Source: Chloranthus sessilifolius (Eukaryota > Streptophyta > Magnoliopsida > Chloranthales > Chloranthaceae). Taken from it: a DNA stretch of 64,000 nucleotides. The first letter of the stretch is position 1. Each line of letters opens with the position of its first letter. Position numbers and translations under genes: made by a program. Below the pieces are notes generated by a model. That model saw only the letters and a list, made by a program, of their open reading frames with translations, made no database searches and had not been told where the DNA came from. Positions 18,152 through 32,468 of the stretch are shown here, piece by piece. Where the stretch lies: contig JAJIZI010000023.1 in the NCBI GenBank assembly GCA_021018995.1, positions 186,001 to 250,000 of the forward strand, read 5' to 3'.

Positions 18152-19114
18152 ATGGATTGTTCTCTACTTCCAATGGATTTGGTAAAGAAGATTGGTCGCC
18201 ATCTTCCTCTCCCCGACTATATACGTTTTGGTGTAGTATGTGAGAAAAGTTAGACGAAGACGATGACGACGATAAAGAGAATAATAAAATTCGAAAACGC
18301 GGTTTCTTCAATTTGAGTGAGAAGAAACTCTACCATCTCGACATCCCAGAGGCTTACGGAAAACGTTTTTCCGGTCGACATCCAAATTCGGCTCCCTCCA
18401 ATTAGCACTTTTCGCAGGGAACCCGACGAGTTTGATTCCGACGGCGAACAAGACGACAGAAAATACAAACCCGAATATTTCCGCGACATTTACATATTCA
18501 AAGCCCTCATATTACAATTTGGGAAATTGGCCTTCTGTAAGGCTGGGGACAAGGTTTGGACTACCATAGAGACTCCGAGAGGGCGATTCCACGACCTTAT
18601 AAGATATAAGGATGAATTGTATGCCATTATGTGTATGGGAAGAATCTTTGTTTCTGATCTACTAGCTCCTGATCCAAAGGTCACGGAGTTTGGGGCTGAA
18701 CGGCTAGTCCATAAAAATCTTAACAACAGGTATCTTGTCGAATCATCAGGTGATTTGCTACAGCTATCGAGAGAACTGAAATTGGGCGACGAGGATCCTC
18801 ATGAAACAATTAAATTTGATGTTTTCAAGTTAGATGCTACTAATAAAAAATGGGTGGAGTTGAGAAGCTTAGGAGACCGCATATTGTTCGTGGGATGTAA
18901 TTCTTCTGTTTCTCTTTCCTCTACCGATATTCCTGGGGCCAACGGAAACCTTATTTATTTCACTGATGACTTCTTTGAATATTATTTATATTTCACTGAG
19001 AATACTGATCTAGGCGTCTTCAGTTTGACAGATGGAACTGTCAAGCCATATTATCCTCCTGCATGCCATCCGGCTCGGTTACCACCCATTTGGGTCACTC
19101 CAAATCCATGGTAG
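18152..19114 (+). pseudogene. F-box / DUF295 gene, frame-broken
   Basis: The only host-type gene in the window. From ATG 18152 a typical F-box start is readable (LPMDLVKKIGRHLPLPDYIRF) up to a TAG at 18251. A second frame continues with an acidic stretch and GFFNLSEKKLYHLDIPEAYGK, the conserved block of DUF295 proteins. A third stretch, back in the first frame (ORF from 18317, clearly homologous from ~18378), gives VDIQIRLPPISTF and then the DUF295 body through TIETPRGRFHDLIRY to LFVGCNSSVSLSS and a normal C-terminus at 19114. About 20-25 residues usually found between GK and IRLPP are missing. F-box proteins recruit targets to SCF ubiquitin ligases. Two frame changes plus a deletion argue for a pseudogene; a short intron around 18250 cannot be ruled out. 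Confidence 0.8.
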
Positions 19115-20291
19115 GGCGTTACGAGGTAGCTTGATATCATGGTGTTATTTTTGTTTTGTTTTTTAACTTTGCTGCAATGGATCCTTCAAGAGCCCCATTC
19201 CCATTATCGATAAATTTGTTCTCCTTTTTAACTTATTATAAGCTTAGTGATTATTTTTCTTCCTACATGTCTATGATCTTGGTGAACTTATGTTTCAAAG
19301 TACTTCCTTGAAGTTTCAAGGATTGTTTGTTATGAAGAGACACATTTTAATTAATGGAACTTTTTTTTAACAATTTAATGAATGAAATTATGGTTTTTTC
19401 ATTTTCCCATATATTATTGTCTTATGTTGGATTAATGGGGCATCACTGCCATGATAATAAACCTATCAAGCTTATGATGCACCTATTAGCTGCCAAATCC
19501 TCTTTCCAGTTTACTGTTATGGGGTGGGAGGTGACATCTATTGAAGTAGCTCTCATAAGAGCAGATTCATCTCTCTGCCTGCTCTCCACTCTGGGAGAGA
19601 GCTGTTGTATGATTGTATCACTTAAAATAGCTACCCGCCAGAGCAAATAGGGTGAGGAGCTGTGTTACCAAACTGAAAAGCAGTTCCCTGCAGTCACATA
19701 AAATCAATGACTTTTCAATTTTCACTAACAAAAAGGAACCCTATAGCTGCACACGTATAAGTTCAGTGTGAGTGTGTATTGTATAATTGTATTATATATA
19801 TTTGTATGATGTGTCTTTCGAGCCTCAAATTTTACTTAAACAAAATTCTAAACTTGTTTCTTTATAATACCAGCTTATAATTCCAATTTCTTTTTTAAAT
19901 GTAAAAAATAAAAATTCAAAGTCTTCATTCTTCATCTTTATCTCTCGTATCAACGTCACCATCTCCTTTAGTAGTTAAGTAATCATTTTTTTTTTTTTAT
20001 TTCTCTTTCTTCCGTAGGCATCTTCCTTTTCTTCCTTTATTCTTACCATTTTTTAATAGTTTTTTTTCAGACTAGAGTTTGGTAAATAAGTTATACTTTT
20101 TTTAAACAAAAGAGTGGTTATAATCAAAATCACATGTATCGATCAGACGTATCGCAACTGTATATAACATATATCGTAATATACGGTTAAAATAAGATAC
20201 ACATGATAGATACGTACCATTTTCTATAGCATCGTGCATCATATTGTGTATTGTAAGAGTGACAACCATGTAGGGAGCCATTAGTTGCACA
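19115..20291. other. Intergenic AT-rich DNA up to element B
   Basis: No gene recognised. A 98-codon frame at 19354-19650 has no recognisable motif. Contains T-runs (19985, 20062) and ends AGTTGCACA at the LTR start. Confidence 0.4.
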
Positions 20292-22104
20292 TGACAAGTG
20301 AAAAATACCATTTTTCACCCCAAACTTAAGTCTTGATAGACCTTTGAGAGAACTAAATAAGTGTTTTAAGTGCCTATGTTGCAGCTAACAATAAAGACAG
20401 GCTTAACCATAAAAGCAGCTCAAAAGTGCCAAAACGATGACAAACCATGTCAGTCCAAAGGAAGGAAGTGACGAAACAACCTCATCAGCTGTGGAAAAGT
20501 CTAAAAGGAAGAGGCAAAGACCTGTAAGAGAAGCAGGGAACAATTCGAACAGAGAAATGCAATACAGAGTTCTTTTCGCAAAGAACCTGCACCTTTCGTA
20601 AAGCACCTAGAATCATGGAAAGGACTAAACTCAGCAGCTTAGTTTTCGAAGAGCATCCGAACTCTTCAAAAAGAATATTGAACTTTGTAAACGGAGAAAA
20701 CACAATTCAAGAGAGATTGAACATTGCAAAAAAGAGCTCAAGTCCCACAAGATTTCATGCGAAAAGGACCTTAAGCTCGCGAAAAGGTATTCGAGATTCG
20801 CAGCCTTTAACAAGGGCAATTCAAGAATCATTGCACGCGCCCCAATGCGCTTTAAAATCCAAGGACATTCTGGAAGATTCTCGAGCACGTAACCAAAGGC
20901 ATATTCCACCCCATGTGAACACCCAAAGATGAAATTACTTGGCGGAACTTCTAGAAGCTCAACAGATTTTTCAATTACATAATGTAATTGATGCTTCTAT
21001 CAATTGGTCGAACCAAATCAAGAAGAATTACGATTGGCGTATACAGATCCGGATCCTCGTGTTCGACCACCATTGGTCAATACATTACGAGCACCTCTCG
21101 ATTGGTTGAAACACATCGTTGGATTTGGGAAAACTATAAATAGACGAACCATTTGCCCAATTTGGGCATCCAGATTTTGAGTTTCATTCTATTCCCCATT
21201 TCCAAACCAGATAGTTTGTCCGAAATCCTCGTAATAGCTTCACTTTGACTTGCAATTGAGAGCCGTGGAGACATTTCGTAATTCAAAAGAGAGTTGTATT
21301 CAAGACTACAACTGAGAGTTGTTTGCCGCCTCAGAATTGTAACGGTGGATTTGAAAAGGTTGTCAGAAACCGTATTTTCTCAATTGGACTCATGTTAAGG
21401 GTTCCTCCGATCTCCTTATTGCATTAGACTCCTTTAGATTTACTATTTTTTCATGCAATTTCCTTGATTCATTAATCCTGTGAGAATTAGTGTTGGTAAC
21501 CTAATCTCTCACAAGATTTGTAGTGATGCTTCTTGTTCTAAACTAAGGCTTTGGATTAAAGACTATTGGATGGTTTGTGGCCATTAAAGTGGATGCACTA
21601 TAGCCATAAGCTCAAACCTAATCCTTAAATTAGATTTATTTCTCTTACATCCAAGGCTTGTAGCCGATGAAGATTGGATCACCTGAGCTGCAGTTATTCT
21701 CATTAGATTTCAAAGACCAAATCAGATTTAGATATTACTTCTCCATCTTTGTTTCAATCACTCCCCCAACTCGGATCTGGATCATTTAGTTTAGAATTTT
21801 CTTTGTTTTTAGTTTGTTAAATTCAAACCTCTCATCTTATCAGCTTTCTAGATAGGATAAGAAGCCAGATCTGGTAGCTCAGATCTGGAGGTTTATCTTA
21901 CATTTTAAACAAATTCTCTGTGGACGATCTTTCACTCACTTACTTTTAAAACTTGCTACAATTGGCCCTGATCTTGCAGGCTAATTCTCTTCTAAGTCGA
22001 TATATCCTTATTTGTTTATATAGTCTAGAGCCACTGTAATTTAGCAGCTATAAATCTGTTTTTCAAAACTCACATAAATCAAGCACACTAAGAAGATACC
22101 AACA
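20292..22104 (+). repeat. 5' LTR of element B (1,813 bp)
   Basis: Starts TGACAAGTG after host sequence AGTTGCACA and ends CCAACA before AGTTTT and the PBS. It has a single copy of the 42-bp unit that is doubled in the other two family-1 LTRs. Many short gaps versus element A fall at CTG or CAG. The TATA box is at ~21135. Confidence 0.9.
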
Positions 22105-22110
22105 AGTTTT

Positions 22111-22128
22111 TGGCGCCGTTGCCGGGGG
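22111..22128 (+). promoter_or_regulatory. Primer binding site, tRNA-Asp type
   Basis: TGGCGCCGTTGCCGGGGG, one base off the site of element A at its end. Six bases after the LTR, as in A. Confidence 0.85.
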
Positions 22129-22300
22129 AATTTGTTCTAAAATAGATAGACCTAAGTTTTTCATTTTAATTTTTATCAGTACTAAACTATTCTATTGTTT
22201 ATACTTGTGCAGTTATTCATATTCCGGTTTTTAAAGAAGGAAATTATCAAAGGAATTACGAAGGTTTCTGTGCATAATCAGATTTTTTGTTCCGAGTTGT

Positions 22301-25300
22301 ATGTTTGGTAGGAGGACTCTCACCGAGATTCTCCCATTGAATTTAGAAGTTGAAAGGCTACTACGAACCAAGCAAACAACACAGTAATTCTCGCTACTAT
22401 GGGTGAAGAACCTCGACTTTTGAGGGATTACTTTGCACCGGTGCTTATAATTTCTTTGCATTCAATTTCCTACTGTTAAAGGAAATTATGAGATCAAGTC
22501 ATCAACTATCCAAATGCTTCCTTCCTTCCATGGGTTGAGTAAGGAAGACCCATACAAACATGTGGATGAATTCTTGGCTCTTTGCACCACATTCAACATA
22601 GTCGACTGGTCCGGCATAACCAAGCTGAGGCTCTTTCCTTTTTCATTAAAGGATAAAGCTAGAGCATGGTTATCCATGTTAGCACCAAACAGTATCACTT
22701 CTTGGAATGATTTGCAGTGTCAATTCTTAGCCAAATATTTCCCAATGTCTAAAACAAGCCAATTGAGACAAAGTATCATTTCATTCTCCCAAAACTCAAC
22801 TGAAACTTTCCATGAAGCATGGGAAAGATTCAAGGAACTCATAGGCAATGTCCTCTTCATCAAATTCCTAGGTGGCCGGTTCAAATCTTCTATCAAGGAA
22901 TTGATCAAAAAGGCAAAAATATGGTGGATGCTTCCTGTGGAGGCACTTACTTGCAAAAAACAGTTGAAGAGGTTTGGGACTTATTTGAAGTGATTGGTGA
23001 AAACTCCACTCAGCAGGAATCTTTGTCAAGAGAAATTGAAAATCCTGCTAGGTTGAACAACCACCAACCCACCAAAGGGAAGATCTATGAGGTGAATGAG
23101 TTGGAAAGAAAGATGGACAATCTAACCACAAAGTTTGATAGATTGATGGACTCACTTAAAACTCCAAATATTTCAAGAGTAGAGGAGGCATGTCCGATAT
23201 GCCGCCCCTACTCATTCACTTGACCAATGTCCTCCCGCATCACAGCCTAGATTTAATGGTGGAACAAGCTCATGTCGCTTCAATCATTTGGACAGATGCA
23301 CAAATGAATATCCATGGAGAGCACCCCAATTTGAGGTGGAACCAGGGAATTACCAATCCCAACAACAAGAACAACCAAAGAATCAAATGCAAATTGCATC
23401 GCAGAATTTTTATGTCAAACCAAACTTTCAGCATTCATTCCACAACAACTCGTGCGCAATGCCTCATTCAAAACCCTTCCAGTGTCCCTTTCTTTGAAGA
23501 TCAAGTCCTAAATTCACTAATTTAGGATCTTTAACTCAAATGTGAATTTTCACATACCAGAGCATAATGAAGATTGAAGAAACATTGGGACACTTTCAAA
23601 TACCTTGGCAAAAGAGAGGAAGGAAAGTTACACCAACCTTTGAACAATCCCAAAGGATGCTTCATGGTTGGAGAAGGTTCTAATTCACATGAAGAAGTAA
23701 AACTGTCACCACTTTGAGAAGTGGAAAATGATAGATAACAAAGTGGGTAATCAAGAAGAAAGAAATGAGGAAGAGGATAAAGATATGCAAGAGCAAGATA
23801 GTGATAGCAAGTAAGGTCCGATGTACCTAAAACCAAAAAATGAAAATGTAAAAGTAAAAAATTTCTGAAAACACTTCTAAAGCTGTAGATGAAAGATTAG
23901 TTCCTCATTTACCATTTCCTCATGCAATGAAATCTGTATCCCATTTTGATAAAGGGAACACAAAAATAGATGGCATAATGGAGACTTTCAAGCAAGTCAA
24001 GATAAATTTACCTTTGCTTGAGGCAATCAAACAAATTCCAGCATATGCAAAATTTTTGAAAAAGATGTTTGCACTCACAAAAGACAATCTAGGATACAGT
24101 TGTCCAAAAAGGTCTTTGCTGTGGAAAGAATTAACCAGGTGTTATCCATTGCTACACCTCCTAAACTTCAAGATCCTGGAATCCCCACAATCCCTTGCAT
24201 TATTGGGGAACACACCATTGAAAAGGCTTTATTAGATCTGGGTGCTAGTGTCAACCTACTTCCATATTCTGTATATGAGAAACTAGGTTTGGGAGAATTA
24301 AAACCCACTCATGTGGTGTTACAACTAGCGCATGATCGAAAGAAAGCCGAGGGATGATTGAAGATGTATTGGTGGGAGTAGATAAATTCTTCTATCCCGC
24401 TGATTTTCTAGTTTTGGATATGGAACCAACTAAAAGCAAAACTTCCATCCTGATTTTGGGAAGACCATTCTCTGCTACAAGAATGCTTGCATTCAATGCG
24501 TGTCCTGTATTACGGAAGTCTCATTTGGAAACATGAAGGTAAAATTAAATGTTTATAATGCAACACACATTTCAATTCAGCTCAAGAATGTTTTCATGTT
24601 GATCTATTGGATGAACTTGTGGAAGGGACTTTACAACAATTTCAGTAGGTAAAGATTTCACCACAAATGTTAAAGATGCTTGGGGATATGCTGAAAATAA
24701 AGCAAGTTGTATCTCAAATTCGAGGAAATAAATGTTGTGCAAGGAACTCTAATCAATCAAGAAGTTTCTTCTTGAAACCTGCTACTCTCCCTTCCACAAA
24801 CATCTAAGGTATTTTGTTACCTTCTTTTCTCAACCTGATTTAGAACTAAAGCAATGCCAGAAAATTTGAAGTATGTGTTCTTAGGTAATCATAAATCATT
24901 GTCGCCATTATTTCTTCCTCTCTCACAAAGGAGCAAGAGGAAGAGCTTGATAGTCTTGAAAGAACATAAAAGGGCAATTATCGGACTATTGTGATTTAGG
25001 AGGAATCACCAAATTGCTTGCATGCACAAAATCCACTTGGAAGAAGATGCAAAGCCTTCTAGAGAAATGCAAAGAAGGTTGAACCTCATATGCAAGAAGT
25101 GGTCATGAAAGAGGTTGTTGTTGTTGGATGCAGGGTCATTTACCCCATTTCAGATTCAAACTTGGGTAGCACCTACACTGTGGTACCTAAGAAACTGGAA
25201 TCATTGTAACCTCGATTCTCGGTGAGCTTATGTCAACCAGCAAACAATGGATGGAGAGTCTCAGATTGATTACGTAAAATTAAATGCAATGACCGAAAAG

Positions 25301-27671
25301 ACCATTTCCTCCCATTCATTGATCGATCTTAGATAAGCTAGCAGAAAAGCTTATTATCGCTTTTCTTGATGGTTACTCGTTACAACCGGATTCCTGTACC
25401 CACAAGATCGTGAAAAGACTACATTCACGCGTCTTTGGCACTTTTGCCTATAGGAGAATGCCTTTTGGTCTTTGTAATGCTCCTGCTACCTTCCAAAGAT
25501 GCATGTATGCAATTTTCTCTGATATGATTGACCAGTTTATGGAGATTTTTATGGATGATTTCTCAATCTATGTTTTTCCCAAAGGTTTACACCATCTCAA
25601 ATTGGTACTACAAGATGCTAAGAAACCAATCTGTTTTGAGTTGGGAAAAGAGCCATTTCATGATCACCTGTGGCATTGTCGGCCATGTTGTTTCCACAAG
25701 TGCATTGAGGTGGACAAAGCAAAATTGAGTTAATTGCACATTTACCACCTCCCAAAACGTTAAACAAATCAAGTTTTTAGATACGGATTTTATGTAAGGT
25801 TCATCAAGGACTTCAGTAAAATAACTAGACCTCTTTGCCATTTGCTGTGCCAAGATGTCCCCTTAGTTTCCAATAATGAATGCAAGAAGGCTTTTGAATT
25901 CCTAAAAAACTATCTGATTTCAGCTCCAATATTACAGTCTCCAGATTATTCATTACCTTTGAACTGATGTGTGATGCATCGATTATGCTTTGGGAGCCGC
26001 CCTTGGATGAGAAAAGATAAGCTGCCTCATGTTATAGCTTATGCCAGAGATCAATGATTGATGCACAGCTCAATTACACACAACAACCGAGAAGGAGCCG
26101 CCGCAATTGTTTTGCTTTAGAAAAATTCGTGTCATATGTCTTGGGTTCACAAATAGTGGTGTTCATCGACCACTCGCCTTTGAAATACCTTCTGTCTAAG
26201 AAGGACACCAAACCAAGATTAATCAGGTGGATTCTCCTATTACAGGAATTTGATCTACAGATTAAAGATTAAAAAGGGGTGGAGAATGTGGTGGCTGATC
26301 ACCTCTCCAGAATTTTAACTACTGAGATTGATAGGTTGCCTATCAATGAATCTTTCCCTGATGAGCAACTTTTTGCCATTAGTGAACACACTCCTTGGTT
26401 TGCCAACATAGTCAACTTTTTGGCTACTGGAAGAATTTCTCACCATTGGAATAGAATGGATAAAGATCTTTTCTTCTCAAAAGTTAAACACTTCATCTGG
26501 GAGGATCCTTATCTGTTTAAGAGTTATGCAGATCAAATAATAAGGAAATGTGTCCCTGACCAAGAATTTCATAGAATACTTTCTATGTGTCATGAACAGC
26601 TGGAGGTCATTTTAGTGGAACAAAACTGCTGCAAAAGTTTTGCGGTAGATTTTATTGGCCTACACTTTTCAAGGATGCCTCAAAAGATTGTAAATCCCGC
26701 CGAATCGCTTAAATTAGGCAAAGATTTCAAGAGAAACTCAATGCCTTTACAGCCTATTTTGGTAGTTGAGTTGTTTGATGTTTGGGGGATAGACTTCATG
26801 GGTCCCTTTCCTCCTTCCAATGGGAATAACTTCATTTTAGTAGTCAGGATTATGTATCCAAATGGATTGAAGCCATAGCTACTAAAACAAATGATCACAA
26901 AGTGGTCTTGAAATTTCTTAAGGATCACATTTTTTCCAGGTTTGGTTTTCCCAGAGCCATTATCAGTGATGGGGGAAGCCATTTTTGTAATAGACATTTT
27001 GAAACATTGTTGAAGAAATACTCTGTGACTATAGAGTAGCCACTCCATTTCATCCACAAACCAGTGGACAAGTGGAGATTTCCAATAGAGAAATCAAACA
27101 TATTTTGAAAAGACTGTGAAGAAGGACGCAAAGGATTGGTGCTTTAAGCTGAATGATGCATTGTGGGCATATAGGACAGCCTATAAAACCCCAATTGGTA
27201 TGTCCCCATTTAGGTTGGTCTATGGCAAAGCATGCCATTTACCAGTAGAGTTAGAATATAAAGCTTTTTGGGCCATTAAAACATTGAACATGGATCTAAC
27301 TACTGCTGGTAATCACAGGAAATTGCAACTTGCTGAGTTAGAAGAGTCACGAGAATGGATGCACACACCAATTCAAGATTATATAAAGAGAAAGTCAAAA
27401 CTTTTCATGATAAAAATTTATTGAGAAAAGAGTTCACAGCTGATTCTAAGGTATGGTTATTTAACTCAAAGCTCAAGTTTTTCCCAGGAAAACTGAGATC
27501 CAGATGGGATGGGCTACATCGTTATTCAAGCTTTCTTCGGGAGCTGTTGACATCCTTGATCCAAGTAATGGAAGAATCATAAAGGTCAATGGTCAGAGGC
27601 TCAAACCATGCATTGAAAATACCCAGGAGCCTGTGCTGCCCATCTATCATCACGAATCTCCAAAAATTTGA
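22301..27671 (+). pseudogene. Element B gag-pol, many frame breaks
   Basis: Homologous to element A throughout and to unit C over pol. Gag is readable at 22514-22850, retropepsin (DLGASVNLLPYSVY) at about 24235, RT with FMDD at ~25550, RNase H to ~26270 (in-frame TAA at 26268 where C has AAG), and integrase with GIDFMGP at ~26790 and ISDGGSHF at ~26965. The GPY-type C-terminus is frame-broken (~27500) and the end is a TGA at 27669. In 26280-26590 the sequence is nearly clean; elsewhere short indels occur every 20-60 bp, mostly at CTG/CAG. As given, no functional polyprotein can be made, but the pattern suggests part of the damage is not biological. Confidence 0.85.
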
Positions 27672-28284
27672 TGGTAGAAACCGTACATTATGTTTATATA
27701 TCATAGTTTTGCTTATTTTCTCTGTTTCTGCTTTTATCTCTTTTCGCATAGTTGAAACATGCTTAAAGTTCAGTCGCAAAGTCATAATTCGCTTTCGAAA
27801 GCAAAGATGTGCTTTTCGAATAGTTAGAGCTGAAGCCATTTTCTTTTCGAAAAGATAGTTCTGAAGCTAATTTCTTTTCGAAACGATAGTTCAAGCTAAT
27901 TCCTTTGAAATGATGTTTCGGTATCAACTTGTAATGCGATGCCATTGCAATTGTAAAAGGTCTCTTTTGGAAATTTTCGAAACTTAAAGGCTGCGACATT
28001 AACTTTGAGTATATTTAAACCCTTTCAAGTCGGGTTTCATTACCCTACTTTCGCTTCTTTCCTCCTTGCACGAGTTAACAAGTTTACTACCCTTTTGTCG
28101 ATTGTGTAGATCATTTGCATTTTCAGAGAAGGATTTCAGCTCGTAATTGGGGGGAGTTCTGCAAAGCAAACAACACGTTCAACATAAACCCTAGATCTCG
28201 TATTTCTACCCATTCTCTCCGATTATCATTTAGTAAGTTGATTCGTCAAGATCTGCTTTGGGCATTTTTCTACATCAATCTAGA
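27672..28284 (+). promoter_or_regulatory. Post-pol TTCG motif cluster and ORF3 leader, element B
   Basis: 27770-27985 carries TTCGAAAG, CTTTTCGAATAG, CTTTTCGAAAAG (palindrome) and TTTTCGAAACG, the same motif class as in U3 of the LTR but mostly in the other orientation. The leader from ~27990 matches 3456-3792 of element A up to the ATG. Confidence 0.55.
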
Positions 28285-30712
28285 ATGGGAAAAGCAGAGA
28301 AATCATTGGCCGAATGTTCTCAAATCCTCCGCTAAGAAAGTGAGCAAACCGACCCCAAAAGCAAAAGGAAAAGCCAAAACTTCAACTAAACGAAACTTTC
28401 AATGGATAAGGCGATAGTGGTGGAGAAAGGTAAGAAAATTAGACATGAGCCGCTAGCCCCCGAGCCCGAGCTTACTCCTCCGCCCATTCATTTGGTCCTA
28501 CCAAATCCTTCATTGACGCCGAAACTAATACGTGATGGTAGACGTAAACTTTTTCGTCACCACCAAACCAGAGTGCTTGCCATCCTTACGATACCTTAGA
28601 GAGGCTTCACTAAGCAATATCCTTACCCCTTTCCAGAAAATTTACCCAAGGATGGTGAAGTTATGGTACCAAAACCTAGTCAAGGTCACAAAAAGATGTC
28701 GATGTCCCTACCCTTGTAATTTTCATTGATGATTGCGATCTTCTGTGACATTTGAAGACATAGGGAACGCTTTAGGATACCATTTCAATTTGATCCCTCC
28801 GTCCTTTGCGCCGTAAATGCCTCTTTAGAGAGATAGCTGCCCATTTAACCCAAGGTATTGTGGGCACCGGATACCCATCATGAGAAGAGACCTTGCCCCC
28901 AATTTCTATTATGGATTCCATTTTAAGGGCAGCTTTTATGTCACCGGGCACACCAAGAGAGGAGAACACCAATTTTAGAGGCCCTCTTTCATTTCTCCAA
29001 GGCGCTTTTCAATGCCCCTATGTTAATTTTTTGAAGCTATGGTGATAAGTACTAAGTCAAGAAAGAGCGTAAGATAGTGGCCTACCATTTGGTAGATTGA
29101 TCACACCTCCTTAGAGCCAAATTCGACATTGATAGTGAGGAGCCATTTGAAGTCATTACCTCACAATTTTGGGAAAAAGGCTTGGACTATCGTGCTATGA
29201 GAAGGATGAGAGAGGGGTGAACCCGCACATGCCCTCACATCGACTGAACTGCAGTTGTGAGTGAGCTGAACCCACATCCGCAGATGAGCCTCCACACAAG
29301 CCACCCTCGCTGCATTTGAGCTTACAATTGAGCTGCCCGCCATGTTGCCAGATCCAAATTTGTCAAGCAACTCGCCTGATCCATTTCGCTAACCCTGTGG
29401 TGACCAGCTCTTTAGCTGCCCACCCTTGAAACATCTCTGCAAAGATTTGGTGACCAAATTGCTCACAGGCACCTACTTTGGAGGAAGTTCCCTTGCACCC
29501 TACTCCCTACTCAAGCCCATGCACTTTCACCTATCCCACTGTCCCATCTCCCACTCATTCCATCATTCCAATTGTGGACTCCCCACCAACCACTCCAACC
29601 ATTCTAACACCACCACCTCCAATTCCTGTGCTTTAGAGGAGTTAGCTACAGATTTTATTGCCCCATCCCCTGCACTCCTCCGCCCAAAGCCCTCAAATTC
29701 CCGCCCATCACCCACACACCGAGACCTCCCCTACACCAACTCGAGCCCTTCACTACAGACGCCTACTCTTCTCTAATGGGTTCTATTTTTGAAACCATGG
29801 AACTAGACCCCACCCCTATACCTGCTACTCCTCCCTTCACCCACTTTCCAACCTCTCCCTTTACCGCCATTCCACCTCCTCCCTCCACCTCGCTTGTCCA
29901 GCCTCTACTATGCCCACCTCTCCCACACCGCATCCATTACCCAAACCCTTACCTCCCTCCAATCCATCCAAGCCCAACTCCAAATCAACACAGACAAACA
30001 GTCGGTAAGCATGGAACTGCCCCATACCTTAGCTTCCACATCCCAAACTACCACCATTACCCTCAGACCTATTTTTTTCTTCCTGTGCCACCCAAACGGA
30101 TCCGTAGGTAATATTGGTTGATCCGCCCACCCCACCACTACTACCCAAAGACATACTCAAACTCAAGTCCTTTGATTCCATCCCTCCACCACTCCCCACG
30201 GACCACGTCCCCTTTCTAGCCACTTCTTCTCCCTCCCACCACAATGGGCCACCTTTAGTCCCCTACCATTCCATTCCCCTCCCCCGATATGCCACCCTCA
30301 TCAAAGCCATGGCAAATAACCCTTATATCCGCAGAGATGTTCAAAAGGGGCTAGTTGATTTGCAAGCTTACATTCGCACCCCCTATGAAAACCAAATCAG
30401 GAAATTAGAGATTTTTATGAAATTTGAAAGAGATAAAATGCGGGACCATTGGGTCAAACATTTCAGGTGAGGACTAAGCAACACAAGGTGTCCATGTTGC
30501 AAGCCCAATCGATCAAGAAAATTGAAGACCACTAGCCTCACCAAACACCTTGGCCTCATCGGAAAGATCAAATCGAGGAGTATCTGAGCTACAAACACCA
30601 TTCAGAAAGCTCAATCAAGTTCAGACTCCAACAACGACTCTAGCTCGATTCGACAAGGACTCGCCGAGCCACTGAACCATCCTATGATACAGATTTTGAC
30701 CCCAGTTATTAG
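28285..30712 (+). pseudogene. ORF3 of element B, frame-broken
   Basis: Same gene as 3793-6378, starting at the same ATG (MGKAEKS...) and ending in the same acidic tail. About 160 bp shorter through scattered small deletions, most removing or scrambling CTG/CAG triplets in the Pro-rich part. The coiled-coil region 30290-30440 is clean. It cannot encode the full protein as written. Confidence 0.85.
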
Positions 30713-32468
30713 CTCTCCTTGTACTTTTGTGTTAGCAGTTGTAATAGAAAATTGTTGTGTATATACCATCGTGCATTCTGCATCTTCTTGCCATTATTAC
30801 TTTTGTTGTTTTTCTTTCTTATATTGTTCCTCTTTTTGGACCAGGGACCCTGCTTCCCTTTGGTTTGGGTATGGTATGCCAATAAAATAAGTAAGTTAAT
30901 GCTTGCTGCAACTTATGATCAGTAAAACTTTTGAAAATGAAGTCATTTCACACCTGTTGTTTTGAAAAATGAGGAAGTTAAAACTTTTTAAAATGAATTT
31001 CTACTGTAATTCTAAAGACTTTCATGAAGTAAATGTCAGAAAATTTCCAAAAGAAAATTGATGTTTTAGTAAACCTACAATGAAGGAAAACAGTAAAGAT
31101 ATACCTCAAGAAGTTGATATAAAACCACACCCAGTGAGGTTTGGGCCTGAAATGTATTCTTTGGAGGTATGCTTTGGCAATCTTTTCCGCTTTTAGGGAC
31201 TATGTGAATCTGCTTACTTACACTAGAAGTTACACATCCAAATTGAAATATTTTGATAGCACTGATGATATTAAAGACATGATGTAAGGCCTCCTTTTGA
31301 ACAGTTTGAACCTTACAAAGCCGCACCTTTTAAAAACTACTCTTGATACACACCAGTTGAGTACAGATAAATCGATGAATCCTTTGAAATCTCACCAATA
31401 AACCTCATCACATTTAGCCTAACCCCACCCCGAGAAGTCAAGACAAAGGGAAGAAAGTCAGAGGAAGGAGAATTGAGTAACAATTTAATAGCAAAAGAAG
31501 GGTAAAAGTTGAAGGCAATGATGAAACAGCAGAGGGAATATGGCATGCAGTCAGTGCTAATTCGAAAAAGAAAAGAAAAATATTTGAGCAAAACAAAAGA
31601 AAGAAGGCATTTTCATTGGAAGTTTGAAAAAGAAAGAGAAAAAGATGGCCACTTTGGCTCTGGAAATTCAAAAGAAGAAGATGAAACTATGCTGAAGAAA
31701 AGTGGGTTTGCATATAACCTCCGACCTTGATCGACTTCTCAAATGAACACCTTTCCAACCTTTTTGAGATTTCACCCATCAGCCCCAATCAAACCCCAGT
31801 CATAGTCCTTATTGATCATTGATGGATTGATGTATCCCATGGAAATAAGAATTTGTGTAGTCTATGGTGAATGGAGCAGTGAAGTTTTCACTGAAGGCAA
31901 TGCCTATGCCTCGCTTACATACCCTATTTGAGGATGAATTGCTCTTGAGTCAGTGTGAAATAGTATAACCTTCTCATTTGTTTTTGAGTAAAAATCTCGG
32001 TGAGAATTGGGTTTGAAATCAACTCATTAGGGCAACATCAAGTCGGATTCCTAAATCAAAGGTTAACTGTTCGTAAATTTTTCCCTGTAAATGGCCCCTG
32101 ACATAAATCGACTGAGTAGTAACAAGAATTACTGCAGAATTTTAGTTTTAAACTGATAGTTTTCTCGAAAAAACCTTCTTACAAAATAACTGATGCAGGT
32201 GTGAATAATCAATTGAGGGAAGTGGCTGTAACAGAACTGCAGTGATCTTAACTAACTTATTGAAGAAGTTTGTGGGTACCTTCACTGAAAACCCTCAAGA
32301 GACTTCACTCCTCCACTAGGGATCACCTAGGGGTTTAAAAGGCTTGTTGCATAGGCTAAATGCAACTGTGCTCCCTACAAAAGTGGCTCTTTACTTTGTT
32401 TTTGTTTTTTATTATTTTTCTTATTTTCTTTGCTCAGGGACTAGCAAAGCTTAGGTTTGTGGGTGTGT
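30713..32468 (+). other. 3' noncoding region of element B
   Basis: Matches 6379-8167. Stretches 30895-31370, 31440-31722 and 32045-32470 are almost identical to A; 31726-32040 is full of CTG-type changes. The terminal tract reads GGTTTGTGGGTGTG, with one T interrupting the purine run found in A. The two hairpins upstream of the LTR are conserved (about 32300-32332). Confidence 0.7.

Noticed and set aside
19354..19650. 98-codon ORF after the F-box remnant
   Set aside because: No recognisable motif, an equal-length ORF overlaps on the other strand, and there is no supporting copy.
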